From Echinicola marina (lineage in GTDB: Bacteria > Bacteroidota > Bacteroidia > Cytophagales > Cyclobacteriaceae), in the NCBI RefSeq assembly GCF_020463795.1, contig NZ_CP080025.1, positions 1 through 60,000 on the forward strand: a stretch of DNA of 60,000 nt, read 5' to 3'. Positions 17,323 through 26,098 of the stretch are shown one piece after another. The notes under the pieces are model-generated. The model worked only from the letters and a program-made list of their open reading frames with translations. It did not search any database and had not been told where the DNA came from. The position numbers and the translations under genes were made by a program. Numbering within the stretch: position 1 is the first letter of the stretch; each line of letters opens with the position of its first letter.

Positions 17323-17988
17323 TTATCTTCCTACTCGAGATTGCATTTCAGGGATAATCCCTTCATATTTTCTTAAGATCCTATCCCATTCTCTAAAAGC
17401 TTCATCTGTCTTTACGGAAGCTCCTTTTGCATTGGTATATTCACTGACCAGCTTCACCTTATATTCCAAAGGACTAGTATTCCCTAATTTTACGATACAC
17501 CTTGATCTAACCATGGAACCATTGAAGTTTTGAGCTACCCATGCTGTCCTCAAGTATCCAGTTTCTCTGTCGGTAGTTTCAATTACATCAAAATAGGAAG
17601 TAATGATCCTCGACAACAACTTCCATGTTTCTAACTCATTACCACTAGGCTTAAGGCTAATGTCTACATTAGCGATATCTGAACTGGAAGACGCAGTATA
17701 AGCCTCATCGACAGTCATTCTTATGTATTCGCTCTTCGCTGGTTCTGGTTGATTTTTTTGATCACAAAAAGATCTTTCTTCGACTACAAAGCCTACCTTT
17801 TCAACCCTAACATTGACACAAGTACCTTTTTCGATTTTCAGCTCGACGCTTCCTGTCCCAGTCATTTGTCCATTCACATAAATACTAGCATCCTGCTCAG
17901 AAGCTGAAATCTTAATCTTTTTGTCAAAGGCATGAGCCATTGCTGATGACAAGACAAATAAGGAAAGAATAGTAAATAATTTTCTCAT
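17323..17988 (-). CDS. Secreted protein with PEGA-like domain, unknown function
   Basis: 221 residues with a clear Sec signal (cleavage near AHA-FDKK). The first ~50 mature residues resemble a PEGA-type beta-sandwich (ASIYVNGQMTGTGSVELKI ... VRVEKVGFVVEERSF). The rest is unassigned, containing a WKLLSRIITSYFDVIE helix and an extended strand region. PEGA domains often occur in surface or cell-wall associated proteins. It stands alone, with a 500-base non-coding region upstream. Confidence 0.65.
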   Translation of the reverse strand: MRKLFTILSLFVLSSAMAHAFDKKIKISASEQDASIYVNGQMTGTGSVELKIEKGTCVNVRVEKVGFVVEERSFCDQKNQPEPAKSEYIRMTVDEAYTASSSSDIANVDISLKPSGNELETWKLLSRIITSYFDVIETTDRETGYLRTAWVAQNFNGSMVRSRCIVKLGNTSPLEYKVKLVSEYTNAKGASVKTDEAFREWDRILRKYEGIIPEMQSRVGR

Positions 17989-18487
17989 GAGAATAATTTA
18001 GATTTAGTTATATATTGTTTTCGCTGTCAAACTTAAAATGGGATAAAATCACACAGATTCCCTTAAAATCATATAAATGGTAATATTACGGGTACCAATA
18101 TAATCATACAATACATGAAAAATAGTATATCTCACTTAACAATAGAAAATATTTTTCAAAAACATCTATAACTACTAAAAAACATCAAAATTAACCACCT
18201 ATTCTAGCTCTTTAAAAATCTTCATAAAAATTCATTTCTCCACTTTGATTGACAAATATTTCATCCTACGAATAATATAGGTTAGGTAGGTTAAAAACAA
18301 ACTTTAGCCATTCAGCTTCTCCGATCATTACACATATAGCATATCACTTAGCTATACCCAAATGCCCCACCGTCTTTCTCCTTTTCTCAAGATGGAATCA
18401 TCCAGCATGGAATAAAAAGAGCCACATATGATCTGAAAGAAGCTTTCAGGTCATATGTGGCTCTAACTAAAACAATATTTATTTTCG
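17989..18487. other. AT-rich non-coding region
   Basis: About 500 bases without a convincing reading frame. On the minus strand a perfect -7 element (TAAGTTTG, 18035-18028) lies 40 bases before the PEGA-like gene and may be its promoter; no good -33 is seen. The right end holds the rny terminator hairpin (18418-18464). The middle shows no tRNA, repeat array or riboswitch fold that I can recognise; a small RNA cannot be excluded. Confidence 0.6.
18411..18464 (-). terminator. Strong intrinsic terminator of the pheT-zapA-rny transcript
   Basis: A 22-bp stem (18418-18439 with 18443-18464) with one G-T mismatch and a 3-base loop, followed on the minus strand by TTTTTATT (18417-18411). It lies 23 bases after the rny stop and is one of the longest hairpins in the window. 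Confidence 0.9.
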
Positions 18488-20053
18488 CTATTTGGCGTAA
18501 TTTACAGCTCTCATTTCTCTGATTACTGTAACCTTAATTTGTCCAGGATACTGCATTTCCTTTTCGATCTTTTGAGAAATATCAAAGGACAATTTACCTG
18601 CAGTATTATCATCTACATTCTCCGCATCAACCATTACCCTCAACTCACGGCCAGCTTGCATAGCAAAACACTTATTGACGCCGTCAAAGCTCAATGCCAA
18701 ATCCTCTAGGTCTTTAAGACGCTTGATATAGCTGTCCATAATTTCCCTTCGCGCGCCTGGTCTAGATCCGGAAATGGCATCAGACGCTTGGATGATCGGA
18801 GAGATCATTGAGGTCATCTCAATCTCATCATGGTGAGCTCCTATGGCATTGCAAACTTCAGGATGCTCTTTGTATTTCTTAGCCAATTCCATACCCAAAA
18901 TAGCATGAGGTAATTCAGCCTCTTCAGGATATACTTTCCCAATATCATGAAGCAAACCTGCTCTCTTAGCCAATTTGGCATTCAGCCCCATTTCAGCAGC
19001 CATGGTAGCACAAAGCTTGGCAACCTCTCTAGAGTGTTGTAATAAGTTCTGACCATAAGAAGAACGGAACCTCATTCTTCCCACCATCCTGATTAATTCA
19101 GGATGCAAACCATGAACACCTAAATCGATACAAGTTCTTTCGCCGATTTCTACGATCTCTTCTTCAATATTTTTCTCAGTTTTAGCTACTACCTCTTCGA
19201 TTCGAGCAGGGTGGATCCTTCCATCCTGTACCAACCTATGTAGGGAAAGCCTTGCGATCTCTCTTCTTACCGGGTCAAATCCTGAAATAATAATTGCCTC
19301 CGGTGTATCATCCACTACAATCTCCACTCCTGTAGCCGATTCTAGCGCACGGATATTACGTCCTTCCCTACCAATGATCTTACCTTTAATATCATCACTT
19401 TCTATATTAAAGATAGATACACAGTTTTCGATCGCATGTTCGGTGGCTGTACGCTGTATGGTATCCAACACAATCTTTTTGGCCTGCTTGGTAGCACTTA
19501 ATTTGGCCTGATCCAAAATATCCTTAATATGCGAGGATGCTTTGGTATGTGCTTCATCCTTCAGCATCACAACCAACTGGTCCCTGGCTTCTTCCTTGGT
19601 TAATAAGGCTACCTTCTCTAGGTCCGCGATACGCTGATTGGTTACCCTGTCCAGTTCCTCTTTCTTAACTTGAACAGCGTGCAGCTGAGCACTAAGGTTT
19701 TCTTTTTTACTATCAAGCTCTGCTTCTTTGCGCTTGATTTGTTCCATTTCTTTGGAAAGGATCTGCTCTCTTTGCTTCAACTTCCCTTCATTGGTAATAA
19801 GGATGTTCTTTTTCTTATTTACCTCTTCCTCAAATTCTGATTTCAGCTTAAGGTATTTCTCCTTAGCTTCCAATATTTTATCCTTTTTAATGGATTCTGC
19901 AGTTAATTCTGCTTCTCTAACTAGGCTCTTTGCCTTGTCCTGAGCCTCTTCCTCAAGCTTTTGATTGTTTTTCTTTAAAAAGATCCCAACCAAAGTGGCT
20001 CCAAGAACTAGGCCTACTATGCCCGCTACGATAATGTATAGTGATTCTCCCAT
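18488..20053 (-). CDS. rny: Ribonuclease Y
   Basis: Membrane-anchored endoribonuclease that initiates mRNA decay. N-terminal membrane helix (about 4-26), long charged coiled coil (30-200), KH RNA-binding domain with [15 protein letters not shown], and an HD phosphohydrolase domain with GLLHDIGKV and HDEIEM. 521 aa is the family size. It is the last gene of the pheT-coiled coil-zapA-rny set, after a 68-base gap, and ends in a strong terminator. Confidence 0.98.
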   Translation of the reverse strand: MGESLYIIVAGIVGLVLGATLVGIFLKKNNQKLEEEAQDKAKSLVREAELTAESIKKDKILEAKEKYLKLKSEFEEEVNKKKNILITNEGKLKQREQILSKEMEQIKRKEAELDSKKENLSAQLHAVQVKKEELDRVTNQRIADLEKVALLTKEEARDQLVVMLKDEAHTKASSHIKDILDQAKLSATKQAKKIVLDTIQRTATEHAIENCVSIFNIESDDIKGKIIGREGRNIRALESATGVEIVVDDTPEAIIISGFDPVRREIARLSLHRLVQDGRIHPARIEEVVAKTEKNIEEEIVEIGERTCIDLGVHGLHPELIRMVGRMRFRSSYGQNLLQHSREVAKLCATMAAEMGLNAKLAKRAGLLHDIGKVYPEEAELPHAILGMELAKKYKEHPEVCNAIGAHHDEIEMTSMISPIIQASDAISGSRPGARREIMDSYIKRLKDLEDLALSFDGVNKCFAMQAGRELRVMVDAENVDDNTAGKLSFDISQKIEKEMQYPGQIKVTVIREMRAVNYAK

Positions 20054-20121
20054 AGGTTTTTTAGGTTAATAAAAGACCTACCGGTTTGGATAACTCATCC
20101 AGAAAAGTGGGGGAATAATAA

Positions 20122-20406
20122 TTATAAGATTGATTTCAACTGGTTATTGATACTAGACAAAGTTTCTGAAATTTGCTCACTGTCTTCCGAACTTACCTCA
20201 TTGGCTTCCATGGCCTCAACCATACAGTCAAAGGCGACCATGGCCAAAAGGTCCTGTCTATCATCCAACCCAAATTCTTCTCTATATCTCTTTAATTTAT
20301 CATTAATCAATTTACCGGCCCGCCTGATTTTCGCCTCATCCTCTGCTTTCACTTTCATAGGGTATTCCCTATCGCCTATTTTTATTCTGATAGAAAGCGT
20401 ATCCAT
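20122..20406 (-). CDS. zapA: Cell division protein ZapA
   Basis: 94-residue FtsZ-associated protein that bundles FtsZ filaments at the division site. The N-terminal domain (SIRIKIGDREYPMKVKAEDE ...) and the C-terminal helix match ZapA. It begins one base after the stop of the small coiled-coil gene, which points to cotranslation. Gene order pheT, coiled-coil ORF, zapA is characteristic of Bacteroidota. Confidence 0.92.
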   Translation of the reverse strand: MDTLSIRIKIGDREYPMKVKAEDEAKIRRAGKLINDKLKRYREEFGLDDRQDLLAMVAFDCMVEAMEANEVSSEDSEQISETLSSINNQLKSIL

Positions 20407-20407
20407 A

Positions 20408-20692
20408 TTATTCAGACAGGTAAGTAATTATCTTATCGATTTCCTTAATATAATTATTGATTCTATTTCTCAATTCTGCAGAAGCTATATTTTCTACCGG
20501 TATGTTGTTTACAATTTTACTAATTTTAATTTGATTTTTAAAATGCTCCAATGCAGCCTCCTTTTCATCAACTTCCGCTCTCAAGCCTCCCAATTCATCC
20601 CTCAATGATTGGTTTTCCAGCTCAAGCTGTTCGATCTTTTTGGTGACCTTATTGGTCAGCTGACGCAAATTCTGGAGTTCTTCGTGGATCAT
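20408..20692 (-). CDS. Small coiled-coil protein, ZapB-like candidate
   Basis: 94 residues, the first ~60 a continuous coiled coil rich in Leu, Glu and Lys (heptad run starting LQNLRQLTNKV). It lies between pheT (4-base gap) and zapA (1-base gap). Size, coil and position recall the ZapA partner ZapB, but no diagnostic motif is visible, so this is a contextual guess. Confidence 0.7.
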   Translation of the reverse strand: MIHEELQNLRQLTNKVTKKIEQLELENQSLRDELGGLRAEVDEKEAALEHFKNQIKISKIVNNIPVENIASAELRNRINNYIKEIDKIITYLSE

Positions 20693-20696
20693 TTTA

Positions 20697-23108
20697 TCAT
20701 TTTCTAATCAATGCTCCAATCTCTTTTTCAAAAGACTTCATCAGCCTGTTCATAGACTGTTCAATGATTTTATCCGTCAATGTTTTGGCATTGTCCTGAA
20801 GATAAAAGCTTAAAGCATAAGCTTTCTTTCCTGACTCAATTTTATCCCCTTGGTACACATCAAATACTCCAATATGCTTTAGCAATTTACCACCTGACTT
20901 TTCTGCGATCTTTCTTACTGAATCAAAAGAAATCTCCTTATCAATCACCAAAGAAAGATCTCTTCTTACCTCTGGGAATTTGGATATCTCATTGTATTTT
21001 TTCAATCCAGCAGCTTTCTTTACCAAAATATCCCATCTCAATTCAGCATATAACACTTCTTGCTTTACATCAGACAATTTGGTGATTTTTGATGATAGAA
21101 GTCCCACTTTTCCAATTTCTTTTTTGCCTAAGCTTAACTTAAGAGCATAATCAAACGGAGCTTCATGGATAATTTCGACTTCCGGCATTTTCACATTCAG
21201 CTTATCCAACAATCTCTCCACCACAGTGTAGAGATCAGGAAAACGTACAGGCTTAGCGGGTTCCAGCCAGCTCTCCGCAGACTTATCTCCAGTCAAGAAC
21301 ATGGCAAGATGTTTCTCTTCTCTGTACCCATCATCTTCTTTGAAATAGGCCGCACCAAACTCAAAGAATTTAAGGTCCTTTTGTCTCCTGTTGATATTAT
21401 GCGCTAATACTTCCAAACCAGTAAACAACAAACTCTGTCTCATGACACCCAGGTCTTCACTGAGTTTATTATAGATTTCTACGTTTTCCTCATTTTTAAG
21501 GAAACCTGATTTTTCCGCATATATGGGCTTGGTCAGGGAATTGGTCATGATCTCATGAAACCCCATTCCCGAAAGCAACTCAGAGGTTCTGTACTGCAAT
21601 TTATTGGAATCCTTGGCCGGATGTTCAGCCAAAAACCCGGCCTGATAGGTATCGGAAAGAAGAACATTCTCAAAACCATATATCCTAAGAACTTCTTCTA
21701 TGATATCTGCTTCCCTAGTTACATCCACCCTGTAGGGCTTCACAATGGCCATGAAGCCTTCTTCTGTTTTTTCCGTCACCTTGATTTCAAGGCTCTCCAA
21801 AATTTCGTCTACCAATTCCTGAGGAATATGTTTCCCGATCAGACGATCAATATGAGCATATTTAACGTTGATCTTAAAATCTTCGATCGGTTGCGGGTAC
21901 AAATCCACAATATCTGAACTCACTTCTCCACCAGCGATTTTCTTGATCAATATAGCCGCTCTTTTCAAAGCAAATACAGGCATGTTGGGATCAGTTCCTC
22001 TTTCAAAACGGAAAGAAGCATCGGTTTTCAAACCATGTATTTGGCTTCCCTTTCTTATCACATCAGGAGAGAAGTAAGCACTTTCTAGAAAAATAGAAGT
22101 AGTTCTATCTGTCACCCCAGAATCTTTGCCTCCAAAAATACCTGCCATACAAAGCCCATGATTTTCATCACAGATCATCAATTCCTCTCCCCTCAGCTTT
22201 CTTTCTTTTTCATCCAAAGTAATAAAAGCCGTATCCTTGGGAAGTTTTTTGACGAGAATCTTGTCATTGGCCACCTGATCCAAATCAAAGGCATGTAAAG
22301 GTTGCCCCAAATCATGCAAAATAAAATTGGTGATATCCACTACATTATTGATGGGTTCCAATCCCAATGCTTTGAGATAATTTTGAAGCCATTCAGGAGA
22401 AGGCCCCACCTTAATATTAGAAATGGTCAAGCCGGCATAGCGAGGACAATCCTTGGCATCTTCCACTTCCACTGAAACAGGACGGGAGGTATTATCCACC
22501 TTAAAATCCTCTACAGAAGGAAGGGTCAAATCCCTTTTCAATAAAGCTTTTAGATCCCGGGCTACACCAATATGGGAAGCTGCATCAGCCCTATTTGGAG
22601 TCAAACCAATTTCCAGCACATCGGTAGCCTCAAGTTCAAAATACTCACTTGCAGGAGTCCCGTTTGGAAGATCTGTATCCAATACCATAATGCCATCATG
22701 ACTTTTACCAAGCCCCAATTCATCTTCAGCACAAATCATCCCTTGAGATACTTCCCCTCTTATTTTTGCTTTTTTGATCGTGAAGGCCTCGCCACCTTTC
22801 GGACTAAGTTCTGCTCCCACAGTGGCCACCACTACCTTCTGGCCTTTATCCACATTGGGTGCGCCACAAACTATTGGAACCACCTCTGTCCCTATATCCA
22901 CGGTCGTGACTTTTAGTCTGTCGGCATTGGCATGTGGTTCACAAGTCATGACCTCTCCGATGACTACTCCCCGCAAGCCTCCAGGTATGGACTCAAAAGT
23001 ATCTACCCCCTCCACTTCCAAGCCGGATTGTGTCAATAATTCCGAAATTTTACTGGTGGGTTCATCAAAGGGTATAAAATCTTTTAATCTATTTATAGCA
23101 ACTTTCAT
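20697..23108 (-). CDS. pheT: Phenylalanyl-tRNA synthetase beta subunit
   Basis: 803-residue beta chain of the alpha2-beta2 PheRS. The domains appear in order: N-terminal B1 and tRNA-binding EMAP/OB domain (VVIGEVMTCEPHANADRLKV), B3/B4 editing region, B5, the catalytic-like core and the C-terminal ferredoxin-like anticodon domain (FPEVRRDLSLVIDKEISFD). Length is normal. It leads the coiled coil-zapA-rny group. The alpha subunit pheS is not in the window. Confidence 0.98.
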   Translation of the reverse strand: MKVAINRLKDFIPFDEPTSKISELLTQSGLEVEGVDTFESIPGGLRGVVIGEVMTCEPHANADRLKVTTVDIGTEVVPIVCGAPNVDKGQKVVVATVGAELSPKGGEAFTIKKAKIRGEVSQGMICAEDELGLGKSHDGIMVLDTDLPNGTPASEYFELEATDVLEIGLTPNRADAASHIGVARDLKALLKRDLTLPSVEDFKVDNTSRPVSVEVEDAKDCPRYAGLTISNIKVGPSPEWLQNYLKALGLEPINNVVDITNFILHDLGQPLHAFDLDQVANDKILVKKLPKDTAFITLDEKERKLRGEELMICDENHGLCMAGIFGGKDSGVTDRTTSIFLESAYFSPDVIRKGSQIHGLKTDASFRFERGTDPNMPVFALKRAAILIKKIAGGEVSSDIVDLYPQPIEDFKINVKYAHIDRLIGKHIPQELVDEILESLEIKVTEKTEEGFMAIVKPYRVDVTREADIIEEVLRIYGFENVLLSDTYQAGFLAEHPAKDSNKLQYRTSELLSGMGFHEIMTNSLTKPIYAEKSGFLKNEENVEIYNKLSEDLGVMRQSLLFTGLEVLAHNINRRQKDLKFFEFGAAYFKEDDGYREEKHLAMFLTGDKSAESWLEPAKPVRFPDLYTVVERLLDKLNVKMPEVEIIHEAPFDYALKLSLGKKEIGKVGLLSSKITKLSDVKQEVLYAELRWDILVKKAAGLKKYNEISKFPEVRRDLSLVIDKEISFDSVRKIAEKSGGKLLKHIGVFDVYQGDKIESGKKAYALSFYLQDNAKTLTDKIIEQSMNRLMKSFEKEIGALIRK

Positions 23109-23139
23109 GTATTCAATCTGATTTTCTCGAATTAAGCAG

Positions 23140-23147
23140 CAAATTTA
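23140..23147 (-). promoter_or_regulatory. Putative -7 element of the pheT transcript
   Basis: On the minus strand this reads TAAATTTG, a perfect TAnnTTTG, 32 bases before the pheT ATG. A TTTG at 23167-23164 is 16 bases further upstream, slightly short for a -33 element. Confidence 0.4.
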
Positions 23148-23171
23148 AGATAATTGCCAATGGCAAAAAGC

Positions 23172-23789
23172 TTATTCTTTGTAATTTTTCTCCCCTGCTT
23201 TAATCGGTATCTTTAAAATATTTTCTTTTGGAGGGATAGGACAGGCAAAATCGGGGTTATAAGCACAATAAGGATTATATGCCAAGTTAAAATCAATAGT
23301 TATGGAATTCATTCCATCCTGCCTTAAATTCAAATACCTCCCTCCTCCATAAGTAGATTCACCGCTGGTTGCATCCGCAAAGGTCAGAAAAAAGTTCTTC
23401 CCATCTACTTCATCTTTGGATTGCAACAGCAGAAGGCGGTGGGTACTCCCTTCCAATTCAAATTCAGCAATGGAATGTTTCGTATATAACTCTTGAGAGC
23501 CATCAGACATCGCTATTTCTAGAGTCTGTTTATTTTGCAAGGGAATCAACCTTGCCCGCACCTTAAATTTTTCATCAATTGGAAAGCAATTCAAAGAATC
23601 CAACTTCGCTTTCTGCTCGGTACTGAGCGGTGATTCTTCGTTGAACTTCAAAAACTTAAATTGCCTTTCTCGTTCTTGACTGATTTTATCATGATAGATC
23701 TCTTCTCTATCTCCACCCGCAAACATGTAAACCACTGTAATCAAAGCCACTAAGCCTACAAGCGCCAGGAACAACTGCTTTTGTTTCAT
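23172..23789 (-). CDS. DUF1684 domain protein
   Basis: 205 residues with an N-terminal signal anchor (about 5-24) and a DUF1684 body. Typical segments are FADATSGESTYGGGRYL, IDFNLAYNPYCAYNPDFACP and PPKENIL. The function of this family is not established. It is 63 bases upstream of pheT and 7 bases downstream of radC on the same strand, so it may be in the same transcript as radC. Confidence 0.88.
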   Translation of the reverse strand: MKQKQLFLALVGLVALITVVYMFAGGDREEIYHDKISQERERQFKFLKFNEESPLSTEQKAKLDSLNCFPIDEKFKVRARLIPLQNKQTLEIAMSDGSQELYTKHSIAEFELEGSTHRLLLLQSKDEVDGKNFFLTFADATSGESTYGGGRYLNLRQDGMNSITIDFNLAYNPYCAYNPDFACPIPPKENILKIPIKAGEKNYKE

Positions 23790-23796
23790 TGTTATA

Positions 23797-24492
23797 TTAG
23801 ATCATTGCTTCATCTGCAAAGCTAAAATAGCCAACATCTGTGAAAATCACATGATCTATTACTGGTAACTCTAAATTCCTACCCAAATTCACCAATTTTT
23901 TAGTCAATTGTTCATCTGCTCTTGAGGGCTTGCTATTGCCGGACGGATGGTTGTGCACCAAAATAATAGCTGCAGCTTTATTCTCCAGGGCATATTTAAA
24001 AATAAGTTTTGGATCTGCCACCGTTCCACTTGTCCCTCCCTGACTGATCATTTGTTTTTTGATCACATAATTGGCCCTATTTAGCAGAATAACATAAAAA
24101 TGTTCGACAGACTCATCCATAAGTTCTGGCCTCAACAATTCATACACATCATTGGATGCAGTTATCCTCTCCCTTTTCGGAGGATCTGACATCTTCCTCC
24201 TCCGCCCAAGCTCCAAGGCACTTACTATGGTAATAGCTTTGGCCACCCCTATCCCCTTGAATTTTTGAAGATCCTCCACACTCAATCTCGCCAAATCTGC
24301 CAAATTAAAATTTGTACTGGACAAAATATGTTTAGAAAGATCTACTGCACTTAGGGACTTTGTCCCAGAACCAATAAGAATAGCAATCAACTCCGCATCC
24401 GACAAAGCAGACTTTCCTTTTAACAACAATTTTTCCCTTGGCCTGTCCTCTTCCGCTAAAGAGGATATCTTAATGGATTGGTATCTTTCCAT
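23797..24492 (-). CDS. radC: RadC family JAMM/MPN protein
   Basis: 231 residues with a helix-hairpin-helix segment (KFKGIGVAKAITIVSALELG) and a C-terminal MPN domain. The metal motif is complete: HNHPSGNSKPSRAD, with upstream Glu in EHFYVI. The family name reflects an old mapping to DNA repair; activity in repair is not supported for most members. It is followed by DUF1684 after 7 bases. Confidence 0.95.
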   Translation of the reverse strand: MERYQSIKISSLAEEDRPREKLLLKGKSALSDAELIAILIGSGTKSLSAVDLSKHILSSTNFNLADLARLSVEDLQKFKGIGVAKAITIVSALELGRRRKMSDPPKRERITASNDVYELLRPELMDESVEHFYVILLNRANYVIKKQMISQGGTSGTVADPKLIFKYALENKAAAIILVHNHPSGNSKPSRADEQLTKKLVNLGRNLELPVIDHVIFTDVGYFSFADEAMI

Positions 24493-24562
24493 AGAAAAAT
24501 ATTAGAGAGTAAAAAAATCACAAACAATTGACTGCCAATCAAATTATTAAAAATTAAGCAAT

Positions 24563-24596
24563 AAAAAAAGCTTCACCGAAAAAGGATGAAGCTTTT
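24563..24596 (-). terminator. Intrinsic terminator of rpsT
   Basis: Arms AAAAGCTTCA (24567-24576) and TGAAGCTTTT (24587-24596); on the minus strand the stem is followed by a T tract (24569-24563). Confidence 0.85.
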
Positions 24597-24618
24597 AAAA
24601 ATCTTTATGCAACTTTGC

Positions 24619-24873
24619 TTAAGCAATAGCGTTAACAAATTTGGTCAAGCTAGATTTCTTGTTGGCAGCGTTGTTTTTATGAATGATATTTTTCTTAGCA
24701 AGCTTATCAATCATAGAAGAAACTTTCTTTAATAGCTCTTGCGCCTCAGCTTTATCAGTAGTATGTTTCAACTTCTTGATAAATGTCCTGGTCGTTTTAG
24801 CCTGATATCTGTTTCTCAAACGCTTGGCTTCGTTTGCACGAATTCTTTTTAGAGCTGATTTGTGATTTGCCAT
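24619..24873 (-). CDS. rpsT: 30S ribosomal protein S20
   Basis: 84-residue, very basic primary 16S rRNA-binding protein. It begins MANHKSALKRIRANEAKRL, a textbook S20 start, and keeps the helical-bundle pattern (NIIHKNNAANKKSSLTKFV) at the end. It has its own promoter and terminator. Confidence 0.98.
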   Translation of the reverse strand: MANHKSALKRIRANEAKRLRNRYQAKTTRTFIKKLKHTTDKAEAQELLKKVSSMIDKLAKKNIIHKNNAANKKSSLTKFVNAIA

Positions 24874-24926
24874 ATCTTATTTTTACTTAAATTTCTTTTT
24901 TTCTACTCTTCCCTTAAATAGGAGTG

Positions 24927-24957
24927 CAAAGTTAACTTATTTATTTATAATCCCAAA
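24927..24957 (-). promoter_or_regulatory. Bacteroidota-type promoter of rpsT
   Basis: On the minus strand: -33 TTTG (24957-24954), 19-base spacer, -7 TAACTTTG (24934-24927). Both elements match the consensus exactly. The -7 box is 54 bases upstream of the rpsT ATG. Confidence 0.78.
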
Positions 24958-25088
24958 AGGAATAAGAAACTATACATCAGAAAGTTTGATAAATAACCTT
25001 ATTGATCTATTTTGGTACACTTCCAATCAATTACAAAGGTAAGTAATTTCATCTTCGAATATTTTATTTTTTTTGACTAAATTTCAAT

Positions 25089-26036
25089 ATGAAGCGTATA
25101 TTATTTTTTCTTATCATCTTTTTGATTGATTTTCAAAGCTTTGGATACTGGGGATTTTATGCCCACAAAAAAATCAATCAACTCGCTGTCTTCTCCTTAC
25201 CCTATGAAATGCTGGGATTTTACAAAGAGAACATTCTCTATATCACAGAAAATGCAGTCAACCCAGACAAAAGAAGATATGCCATAAAAGGAGAAGCTGA
25301 AAAACATTATATCGATGCGGATATTTATGGCGACAGTGCAATCCATAAGCTACCAAGGTATTGGAAACAAGCCGTAGAGCTAATTGGAGAGGATAGTCTC
25401 AGGAAATACGGAATCGCCCCTTGGAATGTAGATCAGGTGAAACAAAGCCTTACAGAGGCTTTCAAGGACAAAAATGCTGAAGCCATCCTTAGACTTTCTG
25501 CAGATTTGGGACATTATATTGGAGACATTAATGTACCGCTGCATACCACAGAAAACTATAATGGGCAACTGACCGACCAATATGGTATTCACGGATTCTG
25601 GGAAAGCAGAATCCCGGAGCTTCTTGCGGAAGACTTTGAGCTATTTGTAGGCAAGGCCTATTATATCGAAAACACGCAACTGGCGGCTTGGCAAGCTGTA
25701 ATCTATGCCCACGCTGCACTGGACAGTGTGCTGACCTTTGAAAAAACACTTAGCCAAAAGTTCAACAGTGATAAAAAATATAGTTTTGAGGAACGTGGTT
25801 CCATCAACACCAGGGTTTATTCCAAAGAATTCACCATGGCCTATAACGACTTACTGGCTGGCCAAGTTGAACGCCAAATGAAAAGGTCAATAATCATGGT
25901 GGCCAGCTTCTGGTTTACAGCATGGGTGGATGCCGGCCAACCTAATTTATCATCTCTATCACATCAAAAGATCCCTTTTGAGCAATTACCCCCCACTTCC
26001 CCAAACATCAAGCAAAACAGAACACATGAGCATTAA
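25089..26036 (+). CDS. Secreted S1/P1 nuclease-like / zinc-dependent phospholipase C-fold hydrolase
   Basis: 315 residues with a signal peptide; the mature N terminus would be near YWGF, with W21 and H26 (GFYAHKKIN) as early metal ligands. The core signature LGHYIGDINVPLHTTENYNG and HGFWES provides further His/Asp ligands of a trinuclear zinc site. This fold covers both P1/S1 nucleases and phospholipase C. The sequence does not settle the substrate; phosphodiester or phosphoester hydrolysis outside the cytoplasm is likely. Confidence 0.82.
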   Translation: MKRILFFLIIFLIDFQSFGYWGFYAHKKINQLAVFSLPYEMLGFYKENILYITENAVNPDKRRYAIKGEAEKHYIDADIYGDSAIHKLPRYWKQAVELIGEDSLRKYGIAPWNVDQVKQSLTEAFKDKNAEAILRLSADLGHYIGDINVPLHTTENYNGQLTDQYGIHGFWESRIPELLAEDFELFVGKAYYIENTQLAAWQAVIYAHAALDSVLTFEKTLSQKFNSDKKYSFEERGSINTRVYSKEFTMAYNDLLAGQVERQMKRSIIMVASFWFTAWVDAGQPNLSSLSHQKIPFEQLPPTSPNIKQNRTHEH

Positions 26037-26076
26037 AAAAAGCTGCCCCATTAAACTTGGAAGCAGCTTTCTTATA
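26037..26076 (+). terminator. Hairpin terminator after the S1/P1-like gene
   Basis: AAAAGCTGC (26037-26045) pairs with GCAGCTTTC (26063-26071, last base unpaired); a T-rich stretch follows. The stem is short and the loop is 17 bases, so strength is moderate. Confidence 0.65.
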
Positions 26077-26098
26077 TTCTTTAAACTCTTTTTTTACC

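Noticed and set aside
20054-20121. 6S RNA (ssrS) next to zapA
   Set aside because: Proteobacteria often have ssrS beside zapA, but this gap is only 68 bases and shows no 6S-like fold.
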